DNA from: Globisporangium splendens | Taxonomy: Eukaryota > Oomycota > Peronosporomycetes > Pythiales > Pythiaceae | Reading direction: 5' to 3' | Assembly (NCBI GenBank): GCA_006386115.1 | Contig: VFIW01000049.1 | Coordinates: 1-64,000, forward strand | Length of the DNA: 64,000 bases | Shown: piece by piece, positions 8,901 to 15,891 of the stretch | How positions within the stretch are numbered: position 1 is the first letter of the stretch | Layout of the letters: every line of letters starts with the position of its first letter | The notes under the pieces: model-generated | What the model was told of the DNA's origin: nothing | The model's input: only the letters and a program-made list of their open reading frames with translations | Database searches by the model: none | Position numbers and translations under genes: made by a program

Positions 8901-10131
8901 CAGCCTCCGTTGCTGATACCGTGTTGATGTCTTCTGCGTCGTCAACATCGACGATCATGCAGACCTGCGAAATTTCGCCTTTCGCTAGGCTACGCTTCAG
9001 CGTCTTCTTGCTCATCCATGGCAAGGAAATCAACTCTTCGACTGAGCTTGGAGGATTTTCAATCTTCACGTGACGGATTACATCCACGTCACCATCTTCA
9101 TTGTAGACCGCGATATTCGCAAACTCGCTTGAAATGTCTTGTGCTTGGACACTTCCTTCGTCACCTTGACATGTACCTTGATCAGGGGCACACGGGACAC
9201 TCTTCTTGCTGGTCTTCTTCTTCTTCTCTCGGGATGGCTCTTCGGCTCTTTTCCCATTCGTTTCTTCCACGCACATCGCCTCATCCATGGGGTCGATGGC
9301 AAAGGAGACAGTCTTTTTCTGGCGCCTGACTGCTCCACCTCCAGTAGTCTTCTTCAAGATGGGTGCCGCTCGTGAACATGGGGGGCCATCGCACACCGCA
9401 ATATCACGAGGGTCATCCGGGATCTCTTCCACAGATGTATACACCCATACCACTTCATCCGTTGTTGTGCAGCACAAGTCAACATCTCGTGACTTGCCAA
9501 CGGAGATCTTCATATTCATCCAGTCAATGCTAGGTTGATAACGCTTCAACCACGGCATTCCCAGGATGATGTCAAACTCGTCATCGCTGTCGAGTAAAAT
9601 AAACTCGTCTTCACCTCGGAAATCTTCACACTTGATTGCCAAGCGCACCACGCGCTTCGGCGTCTTCACAGTTGACCCATTTGCCAACCGAATAACCATC
9701 GTCTTCTCTTCATTCGCATCAGGCATTGGTACTTTATGCCTGACGATCACTTCATTTCGAACAAAATTGTTCGACGCACCAGTGTCAACCAAAGCACGTA
9801 GAGGCGTTGCAATACCGTCTACATGAACTCTGAGAACGATCAAACTTGACGTTTGACTAACACTGTTCTCCCTCGTGGAAACTGCATGTGCATCATGCAC
9901 ATTGGGGCCAGAGTCCTGTGTTTCCACAACATCCACAGTCCTCTCTTCCGGGCCAGTAGGAGGCCCCGCCCCTACTGTCCATTCCCGTTTTTTGGCCCAG
10001 GTGACCGATCGAACCGACGACCGTAAAAACGATCGTGGTTGCTCGAACGAGCACCCTGTGTCGTTTGCCGACCCGGCAAAGACACTTTGCAGTTCCGAGC
10101 GAAGTGACCTGACTTCCCGCAACGGAAACAC
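5218..10131 (-). CDS. pol: Pol polyprotein: protease, reverse transcriptase, RNase H, integrase, chromodomain
   Basis: The open frame has 1637 codons, with its first codon at 10131 not an ATG. Expression is inferred to come from a -1 shift at 9993-9987, after which the frame reads KKREWTVG. Domains by ORF residue: aspartic protease DTGA near 115-119; reverse transcriptase with FSAIDLKDGFYQI and the catalytic box YFDD near 624-627 (more often YVDD/YIDD); RNase H with CDASDYAIG near 780; integrase zinc finger HHCC near 1010-1060 (GGHLGREKT, CEICQ); D,D35E core with a PETDGQTERVNR motif near 1190-1210; GRLKPYLP near 1390. A low-complexity tail and a C-terminal chromodomain (about 1572-1637, FYRVRWRGYPPSSDTWEP) follow. 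Chromodomains in this family guide insertion to modified chromatin. Confidence 0.93.
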   Translation of the reverse strand: MFPLREVRSLRSELQSVFAGSANDTGCSFEQPRSFLRSSVRSVTWAKKREWTVGAGPPTGPEERTVDVVETQDSGPNVHDAHAVSTRENSVSQTSSLIVLRVHVDGIATPLRALVDTGASNNFVRNEVIVRHKVPMPDANEEKTMVIRLANGSTVKTPKRVVRLAIKCEDFRGEDEFILLDSDDEFDIILGMPWLKRYQPSIDWMNMKISVGKSRDVDLCCTTTDEVVWVYTSVEEIPDDPRDIAVCDGPPCSRAAPILKKTTGGGAVRRQKKTVSFAIDPMDEAMCVEETNGKRAEEPSREKKKKTSKKSVPCAPDQGTCQGDEGSVQAQDISSEFANIAVYNEDGDVDVIRHVKIENPPSSVEELISLPWMSKKTLKRSLAKGEISQVCMIVDVDDAEDINTVSATEAEVFDEKTRKERFEEQSWDALKKNPVYELVKEYEDIFPDKVPDELPFDRGVRHEIDILPGTKYCITRQWPSPREQVVAIDEFFAQRAKAGHVRESKSPHCSPTFCVKKATRGWRIVHAFNKLNDATIPAQTPVPRKDMILDGMVGSTVFSAIDLKDGFYQIRMREDDVPLTAVSTPSGMLWEWLVMPQGLKNAPATFNRMVTNLLRPLRGFAPSYFDDIFVHSKTTGEKSDVDVHLDHLRQVFQVMRENKLYANLKKCIFFAPEIPVLGCFVGKHGVRVDPEKVKAIDDWPVPQNVKQLRQWLGLANYLHKYTRNYAALVQPLTQLLKKDIEWEWSSDHQMAFAEVKRSLREAPVLAIANHDKPFHVVCDASDYAIGCALMQHDDEGHERVVSHQSRQLRPAERNYPVHDKELLAMKYALVKFRVYLLGEERFAIYTDHASLRTAVKTPHLSQRMARWFSFFAEYNFVVHYKPGKTNILADALSRRPDYDPKTKSEDTDGACRLCEDVQAIAVQATTTVREEIVEGYKSDETCQDLLKYFKDPSDKALQSLPARTRSRVHRFRVHNGLLYYAVEDGDTARVVVPNDEGLRHRLLYEYHDSPSGGHLGREKTFLSLSRDYYWPHMYKWVRKYVRTCEICQRVKPSGSTQAPLRSLAVPSDSWKSVSMDFIFGLPRDKHGRNGILVFVDRFSKMVHLAPVSDKISAEMTAKVFVDVVFRLHGLPVEIVSDRDTRFTSKFWRALFGLLDTKLSMSTAAHPETDGQTERVNRVLEDVLRSYATSFKEWSEFLPLAEFALNNSTYVSTGHSPFYVNYGIHPRVPASIMGEVSTLSGGGTTAKGNKPKSSYDLNAVAELKANFDSMKPLNDITGREEQQVDDFVVRRQAVVRFVRDAIAKAQDLQKEQADKSGRKNKQVYKINDLVLLSTANLPEHAVSNLGSSKLLPRFIGPFRVVKCNGDAYTLDIPTRMRLHPTFYVGRLKPYLPSGSADPTRSSANDQADLEDSPLDCEEQTAHRFGDSSQRKGAEAHRRTPPSQLPAREGASYTPCGVPQESSLPLPQSAVDVRGAIHEPSQPFGVAQVRPGLARTVARNGTPKPGTERDQRSASRSATPAPSLGPRGTRTDPKGSHRELPVSQSERDEHSSTSRVAQSFSRSAPPPLLDSQGEHRWVVESIVDHEDRPTHRRGKKRLNHQRFYRVRWRGYPPSSDTWEPRQTMESDVPDVVRSYENHL
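9950..9993 (-). promoter_or_regulatory. Programmed -1 ribosomal frameshift signal: A-AAA-AAC slippery site plus predicted pseudoknot
   Basis: On the minus strand the heptamer A AAA AAC (9993-9987) is in register with the gag codons CCA-AAA-AAC. Nine nucleotides later a 7-bp stem can form between CAGTAGG (9977-9971) and CCTACTG (9960-9954), with a 10-nt loop. GGGC in the loop (9966-9963) can pair with GCCC just after the stem (9953-9950), giving an H-type pseudoknot. The gag stop TAG (9974-9972) lies inside the stem. pol is exactly in the -1 frame, so slippage would give a Gag-Pol fusion. Confidence 0.85.
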
Positions 10132-11033
10132 TTCCCATCGTTGCGAGGACGCTCATTTCCAGGCGTGGAAATGTACGAGATATCCATAGGCTCGGGACCA
10201 TCATGTGCAACATTCGATTGCCGCATTGGTCTCGACGCAAACCCTTGGAACTTCGCTTGCTTCATGCTAAACTCTTCTTGCATGGCGCGTTCAATGGCTT
10301 CGTCCAGCGTCTTGGGATACTCGCGGAACAGTTGGTTCCGAATCGGACCATCGTTCAGACCCGCCATGAACGTCACAACTTGCGTCGAAACGTCAATCGG
10401 CTCGTCAACGATGCTCGACACCAAGTAGCGAGCATGTTGTGCATACGAGTGAAGGTCGAAACGGCCTTGACGAAGCTTGAGGAACTCGGCACGCGCACGG
10501 AACTCGCTCTGCGGAGGTTCAAACGCCTTCTTGAGTTCGGTCTTGAAGTCTTCGTAGCTGGGGAAGCAGTTTGGACCCGCTAAACGCTTGCCATACGCCC
10601 AGCTCTTCGCACGACCCGCAAGGTTGGACATCGCGAACAACACTTGCTGCGAAGGGTCTCGCAGTTGTCTTGCAGTGATGGCTGCATCCAACTCCACGAA
10701 CCATCGCGAGAGGGGTTCGTTCTCTCCGCCGCGATACGGAGAGACGTCAAGCTTCAATGGCACCGTCCTAAATGAGGAAACAGGGGTTGCGACCTGCTTC
10801 CGGGAGGACATGATCTCGTGGTGCATGAAGCTGACCACCGCGCTCTTCTGATCCTCCGGAGACGCCGATCGAAGTAGACTGACCACAGCAGCCTCTCCGA
10901 TGACATCTCGCATGCGCTCAAGCGCCATCCACTCATGAGAAGACAAGTGAGGAAAACCCTCAATAGTCAACTCGACAGTTTCCGGTACTGCTGGACCGAG
11001 TGGCACGTCTACTTCTTCCATGTTCTCAGACAT
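9972..11033 (-). CDS. gag: Gag (capsid-nucleocapsid) protein of the chromovirus
   Basis: From ATG 11033 the frame has 353 residues; it stays open 14 codons upstream with no other ATG. The middle carries the retrotransposon Gag capsid region (PLSRWFVELD, LAGRAKSWAYG, FRARAEFLKLRQG). Near residue 301 is one zinc knuckle, CFRCGKSGHFARNC (C-x2-C-x4-H-x4-C), for RNA packaging. An Arg/Gly-rich tail follows. The frame overlaps pol by about 160 nt in the -1 register. The length is ordinary for a gypsy Gag. Confidence 0.92.
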   Translation of the reverse strand: MSENMEEVDVPLGPAVPETVELTIEGFPHLSSHEWMALERMRDVIGEAAVVSLLRSASPEDQKSAVVSFMHHEIMSSRKQVATPVSSFRTVPLKLDVSPYRGGENEPLSRWFVELDAAITARQLRDPSQQVLFAMSNLAGRAKSWAYGKRLAGPNCFPSYEDFKTELKKAFEPPQSEFRARAEFLKLRQGRFDLHSYAQHARYLVSSIVDEPIDVSTQVVTFMAGLNDGPIRNQLFREYPKTLDEAIERAMQEEFSMKQAKFQGFASRPMRQSNVAHDGPEPMDISYISTPGNERPRNDGKCFRCGKSGHFARNCKVSLPGRQTTQGARSSNHDRFYGRRFDRSPGPKNGNGQ

Positions 11034-11117
11034 AGACGGAGGTAGGTCTTGGACAGGAATGCGCGAAGTGCTCAAAGCCGCTTCGTCAAACCTTTCTTGG
11101 CTTGGTCGTTGGAAGGA

Positions 11118-11135
11118 CCGCTCGAAGTGCTACCA
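11118..11135 (-). other. Primer-binding site
   Basis: Two bases inside the 5' LTR the minus strand reads TGGTAGCACTTCGAG. TGG pairs with the CCA end of a tRNA, and TGGTAGC fits tRNAs that begin AGC and carry A73, such as initiator Met. The primer tRNA is not certain. Confidence 0.7.
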
Positions 11136-11137
11136 GG

Positions 11138-11791
11138 TGTAATGGGGTGCTGTTCACACCAATCCCCGAAACGCGGCACACACGCTTGTGCGACTTGAGG
11201 AAGCGATCTCCCGACTTGGAGGGAGAGAAGACGACTTGAGTACTTGAGGGTAAAATTGCAACTGAATTAAAATGCTTATGGTTCCTGTCGCTACTTGTAA
11301 ATGAACCCCAAGGGATCCTACACGTTTTATAACTAAAACCTAAACATACACAATAAATCCTATGAATCTGATATATAAAACCTTGGGTACACTGAGGTTG
11401 AACCCACGAGATCTTCGAGAAGCTTGAACTTGGAGTCCCGTGGAAAATTCCCTGCAAAGTGATTGGCTACAGCCACTCACTTTAGGTGGCAGAGACACGT
11501 TGGTCTCATCACCAACGCAGTTTCCCAAGTAGGAACCATCACTCAGTACTTGATTAGTACATGGATGTCATCACTCTGTACTGATTAGTACATGTGGACA
11601 ACATTCTGCACTGATCAGCACAGAGAGCGCTCGTGACGTCATGGGATGACGTCACATGTGCATGTGGGGATTGTCGTACCGTAATCCCTTTGTTGTTTGT
11701 CTCTCCACAATGCACACTGAAGGTGGTGTGTGGCACACTAAATCTGGGAACAGATCCACCTTCATGTAATGGCTAGGTATAGCCCATTACA
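11138..11791 (-). repeat. 5' LTR of the complete chromovirus
   Basis: 654 bp, TG...CA ends, direct repeat of 4148-4798. It keeps the three GTACTG..CAGTAC palindromes (about 11544-11622) and two perfect TGACGTCA sites at 11633-11640 and 11647-11654, ahead of the TGTAATGG...CCATTACA end hairpin. As the 5' LTR it should hold the promoter for gag-pol, directed leftward. Confidence 0.95.
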
Positions 11792-11796
11792 GTATC
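11792..11796. repeat. Target-site duplication, right copy (GTATC)
   Basis: Identical to 4143-4147, directly outside the right LTR. Confidence 0.9.
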
Positions 11797-13077
11797 TTTC
11801 CACTCAGTAGCAGTACAATACTCCTTCTCTAAACTGTATTACAGCACAAGCATCAGTGCAAGACAATAGAAGTACAGTTGGTACCCACTCTTTCATATGA
11901 AACACTCTTCCTTTTCAAAAGTTGCGACTCACACCGACAAATGAACAGTATTGAAGGAAAAGTATACATTTCGAGTAGTAGCATGCACTTTTTCTGTCCA
12001 CATGTGGTACCATCGAATAGCCCACATTTTTGTCTACCCGAATATATGAAGGTTGTCGAATGAATCCAAAAACTCGCAACAGCAGAGTTGATTCCCTGGT
12101 CAAACGAGGTTTTTCGAATAAACCAGAGTGGGATCTCACTTTTCGCACATTCCGACTTCAGATTCGGATTCCCCGCATTATTTTACATCCTACCATGAGT
12201 TTGTATACACACCCATAATACAGTCAACAGCAACGCGTACTATCGGTTTCGAGAGGTCCAGTGTACTTTTTGTGTCCGGAAAACATACACTCCTGTGTCC
12301 CGCATTTTCGTCTACCAGAATATATGTTGGACGTCACCCAACTCGCAAAACTCGCTTCAGAGCAGTAGTTCTACATGTTTGCAAGGTTTATTGAAAAACC
12401 TCGAGTGGGATCGCACTTTTTCTGCAATCTGACTTGATATTCGGACTCGCCATATTTTTTGGCTTCTTGTACCCGAACATCACCCTGTTTCGAGTACTTT
12501 TCGTATGTGGCCGTTTTCTGCACCTGCCACACTTACTTTTTGCATGGTATACTTTATTCAAGCAAAGTGACCAATTTTCAGGTTCGTATCTGCTCTGGAT
12601 GTCGAGTTTTGACGACATCTTGAAATGCTGCATTCTGATTGGCTAACGTGTAGCCCTAGCGGATCTTTTTTTGTATCGGATGTATAATAGCAAAGTGGTT
12701 GACTTGAAGTTTGTAGGGGTACTATTTCCTATTGTTTTCCGATACAAAGTGGCGCCGCTTTGCGCGAATTTGCGCTCCAGCACCACCGGGAGCAACTTGC
12801 TATTGTTTTGTATGGGAAAGAGGCGCCGCCGAGCGCGCGGCCGAGAGCGACTCCCTTAACTATCAAAAAACATTCCTGGCGGCGCCAGTTTAGGGCCCCT
12901 AAACCCTACAATAAACCCATCTAAACCCTTGCATTGTTACAAATAAACCCTAAAAACAACACAGCATTCTATTGGTGATCAGGGGACAAAGCTTACTTGC
13001 CACAATATACTTCGGCAACAAACACAAAAGACACTCTCGCACGCCTGTATCCTAATCGCCATTGTAGCAGTCACATT
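11797..13077. other. Intergenic interval with old duplication, inverted repeats and telomere-like motifs
   Basis: No gene was seen. A diverged tandem duplication with an offset near 278 bp spans about 12024-12450. The 11-bp inverted repeat TTTGTATCGGA/TCCGATACAAA lies at 12670 and 12738, and the 9-bp GGCGCCGCC/GGCGGCGCC pair at 12822 and 12878. TTTAGGG and CCCTAAA meet head to head at 12889-12903, followed by scattered TAAACCC units to about 12957. Confidence 0.6.
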
Positions 13078-15891
13078 CTAAACAGAACCCCCACGACGAT
13101 TGTCAGAAGCATTCGCTGGTCCGTTGTTTATGCCATAGCTCGGCGGCTGCTGGTAGCCGGGATATTGATAGTATCCGTATCCAGGTTGAGGTTGATGATA
13201 TTGCGGCGGCTGCGACGATTGCTGCTGGGGCTCGTTGTAGAAATTGACAAACTGCGGCGCTGAAGCTGAAGCTGAAGCTGAAACTGACGGAGACGGATAA
13301 CTCCCATGCGACGGCGCCCCCTGTTGGTAAGCAGCGTAAGGGGGAGTGTAACCTTGAAAGTTTTGCTGCTGCCGATGAATTTGAGCCCGAGCGTAATCGT
13401 AGCTCGGAGGAGCTTGCTGCTGAGGTGGCGGAGGTGGATAATACTGAGGTGCATTGCCAGCCAACTGCCTCGCAAACGCCTCGTCGCTCGCATGGTTTTG
13501 CCCTTGACTTTGATGCGTCCCTGCCTCGCGTACTTGCATGCTTGCCATCATTTGCTGTGCCAACGCAGCATCGTTTGCCTCGTTTTTCTTCATTTCTTCG
13601 TCGGAAGCTATGTTCAGCTCTAGCTCGCGTTTCTCCATTTCTCGCGCTGCACAGTGATCAGCCACAGTCTGATGCAGCTGGTCAATTCGAGCCTCCAACT
13701 CTTCGTAAAATTTGTTGCCTTCTTTCACATGGGATTCAAGTTGCTCAAATATGTCCACTGCATCACTAAGCCCCTGCAAGAACGCTTGTCGCGCTTGGAT
13801 CACAGAATCATCCGCCTTTCTGCCTTCAAAATCGGCATTGGCTTCAACAATTTGTCCCAGCAAGGACTGCTCGTCCGCACAAATGGAATCAATCTTTCCC
13901 ACAAAGTGTGTGCTGAAGAACTGCTTTTCAGCGGCGAGGGCGGCTTGTACGTCGGAAAGAGCAGCTTTACTTCCGTTCAGCAATACAGGTAATGCGTTGA
14001 ATTTATCGTACGAGGTGCTGAAATCTTTCACAACTTGGTCTTTCTCGTCAATCAGACTTCCCAGACGCAAAAGCAGGCTCGACAGCACACCGATCTCGTG
14101 ACTACAACTGGAGTTTTCTTGCTGCAACAGCGGTAGCTGGCGATCAAGCACTGCTTTCGTTTCGGTCAATGACACCAGCTTGTTGCCATTCGCGTGCAAC
14201 TTGCTCCGGACGATTTCGTCCGACTTCTTAGCTTCTTGGACAAGACGGTAGTATCGATCGATGTCCGCTCGAAAATTCTCGTTCAAGCTAGTCGATACTG
14301 GCCGAGTCCATCTTTTGCTCCCATAATTTTGTCGGCACACGTTGTCTTCAATCTCTTCCTCTGCCAACCGCGTTTCAATCATGCGAAGCTTCTTTTCAGC
14401 TGCATCGGAGGCACCTTGGTTGTCTTGAAGTCGCTGCTGCAGCAATGCTGATACGGGGTTGTTTTCCAGTACACCTTCACCGAATTCAGATCTCGCGACG
14501 ATTCGATTCGCTGTCTGAATGTATTGAATCTTTTGCCAGATAGTTACGGGGATCCCATTATCACTGGTTTTCTCAAACGCTTCAATGGAAGCTGGTAATT
14601 CGAGCGACTGCAGTTTGCTCTTCGCCATTTCATTACTTTCAGACACTTTCTCCGCCGTGGTGTCTAGCAACTGTTTGATCTCTTCTTTCACATCTGCAGC
14701 TTGACGAAGGATGCTGTTTGGTACAAATTGCTCAAATAAATCTCCACTGAGCTCTTGCGCAAGCTCCTCGTTCGTGAGAGCGAGCGCCTTCACCATATTC
14801 ACTTTGCCAATCGCTGGGAGGTCTGTGAACTTTGGAATGTTTTCCAAATATACACTCGCGTTATCCTTCTGTGCAAGGTGAAGATGTTCGCGCACAACTC
14901 GCTGCAGCGTTTTCACTGATTCCAGCAGCGATACGGGAAGTTTATTTTGCGTCGCCATTTTCGTTGCTTCCTGGCACTCGGCATCCGCTGCCATAAGTCG
15001 CGCGATTTCTTCTCCGTACCCGGTGCCACGTGTGAGTGCAATCTCCTTCGACGCCTTCGCTTGCCAGTACTGTGTGGCAGCTTTCATACATTGGACTTGA
15101 AAAAGAAGGTGAACCGACCACGTGCGATCGATGGTGCCACTCAATGCCGACGAGTTACAGAAATCTAGCGCGCTCACATAGTACTCGAGTGCCTGGTGCG
15201 CAAGCTTGGCCTTGATCCCGTCCTTCATCTGATCCTTGATGGATTTCTCGTAAAAGCACGCCTGCGCTTGGGCAAGCATGAGATAAGTCAGCAAGCCGAG
15301 ACCTTCGGTACTCATGTCGGGCGTTCGAGATCCAAGACACTGGGCAACCAGGTCGTCTTTTACACAAGAAAACGCGCCAGCTGCAAGCATAAAGTGCTTG
15401 CACGCAGCTTTTAGCCCATCGGCGGAACTTCGGTCGGTTTGCACTCCCATTTGGCTCTCCAAGGCGCCGTAGTTGAACATCACCGCAGCTTGCTCGAAAC
15501 GAACACTGGCCTGCGTGATCTTCTTGCGTGGGCAAAATGAATCGTTCCATGTGAACTGTAGTCGCAACGCCGACTGGGGTGGACCAAGAGAAGCACCGCT
15601 GGGACCTGGACTCAGACCATTGCCATCGCACGGGAAGCGCGCCGCGAAGCGGTCAAGCTGGGCGTAGTAGCGCAGCAACACGTGGCGAGAGATGGTCGAG
15701 GGCGTGCGCACGAGGTCCACGTCGGTCTTCAACTGGAAGAACTTGTCCAGTGCGTCCTGTTGCGTCGCTGACAGCGCGTCCGCAGATGTCGGTGGCGACG
15801 ACGACGCATACTCGCGCTGAATGTACTCTTGCAGCGGCCGCCGCAAACTCGGTAGCGGTGTGTCGCTCTGCTTGAATCCGATCCCCAGCAT
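13078..15891 (-). CDS. ALIX: ALIX/BRO1-family protein (ESCRT-associated adaptor)
   Basis: 937 residues in one exon from ATG 15891. The N-terminal ~390 residues form a BRO1 domain, recognised from the LRRPLQEYI start, the FNYGALESQ motif near residue 140, and a run of helices with LLFQVQCMKAATQYWQAKA. A V-shaped coiled region with many Glu/Lys/Ala heptads runs from about 390 to 745. The C-terminal ~190 residues are Pro/Gln/Tyr-rich (YYPPPPPQQQ, PPSYDYA, YPGYQQPPSYG). This is the ALIX/Bro1/Rim20 plan. Such proteins bind Snf7/CHMP4 ESCRT-III subunits at endosomes and act in multivesicular-body sorting, membrane repair and abscission. The length fits ALIX better than Rim20. Confidence 0.93.
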   Translation of the reverse strand: MLGIGFKQSDTPLPSLRRPLQEYIQREYASSSPPTSADALSATQQDALDKFFQLKTDVDLVRTPSTISRHVLLRYYAQLDRFAARFPCDGNGLSPGPSGASLGPPQSALRLQFTWNDSFCPRKKITQASVRFEQAAVMFNYGALESQMGVQTDRSSADGLKAACKHFMLAAGAFSCVKDDLVAQCLGSRTPDMSTEGLGLLTYLMLAQAQACFYEKSIKDQMKDGIKAKLAHQALEYYVSALDFCNSSALSGTIDRTWSVHLLFQVQCMKAATQYWQAKASKEIALTRGTGYGEEIARLMAADAECQEATKMATQNKLPVSLLESVKTLQRVVREHLHLAQKDNASVYLENIPKFTDLPAIGKVNMVKALALTNEELAQELSGDLFEQFVPNSILRQAADVKEEIKQLLDTTAEKVSESNEMAKSKLQSLELPASIEAFEKTSDNGIPVTIWQKIQYIQTANRIVARSEFGEGVLENNPVSALLQQRLQDNQGASDAAEKKLRMIETRLAEEEIEDNVCRQNYGSKRWTRPVSTSLNENFRADIDRYYRLVQEAKKSDEIVRSKLHANGNKLVSLTETKAVLDRQLPLLQQENSSCSHEIGVLSSLLLRLGSLIDEKDQVVKDFSTSYDKFNALPVLLNGSKAALSDVQAALAAEKQFFSTHFVGKIDSICADEQSLLGQIVEANADFEGRKADDSVIQARQAFLQGLSDAVDIFEQLESHVKEGNKFYEELEARIDQLHQTVADHCAAREMEKRELELNIASDEEMKKNEANDAALAQQMMASMQVREAGTHQSQGQNHASDEAFARQLAGNAPQYYPPPPPQQQAPPSYDYARAQIHRQQQNFQGYTPPYAAYQQGAPSHGSYPSPSVSASASASAPQFVNFYNEPQQQSSQPPQYHQPQPGYGYYQYPGYQQPPSYGINNGPANASDNRRGGSV

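Larger units (their letters stand above)
4148..11791 (-). mobile_element. Complete Ty3/gypsy chromovirus, minus strand, 7.6 kb
   Basis: All parts are present. Read on the minus strand they are: 5' LTR (11138-11791), primer-binding site, gag, -1 frameshift site, pol (protease, reverse transcriptase, RNase H, integrase, chromodomain), polypurine tract and 3' LTR (4148-4798). 5-bp GTATC duplications flank the element. The pol order PR-RT-RH-IN and the C-terminal chromodomain place it among chromoviruses. gag and pol frames are free of stops, so the copy may be competent. Even so, the two LTRs differ at many positions, most strongly in the first ~70 bp at the left end of each, which argues against a very recent insertion or points to recombination. 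A 355-codon antisense frame lies next to the 3' LTR. Confidence 0.95.
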
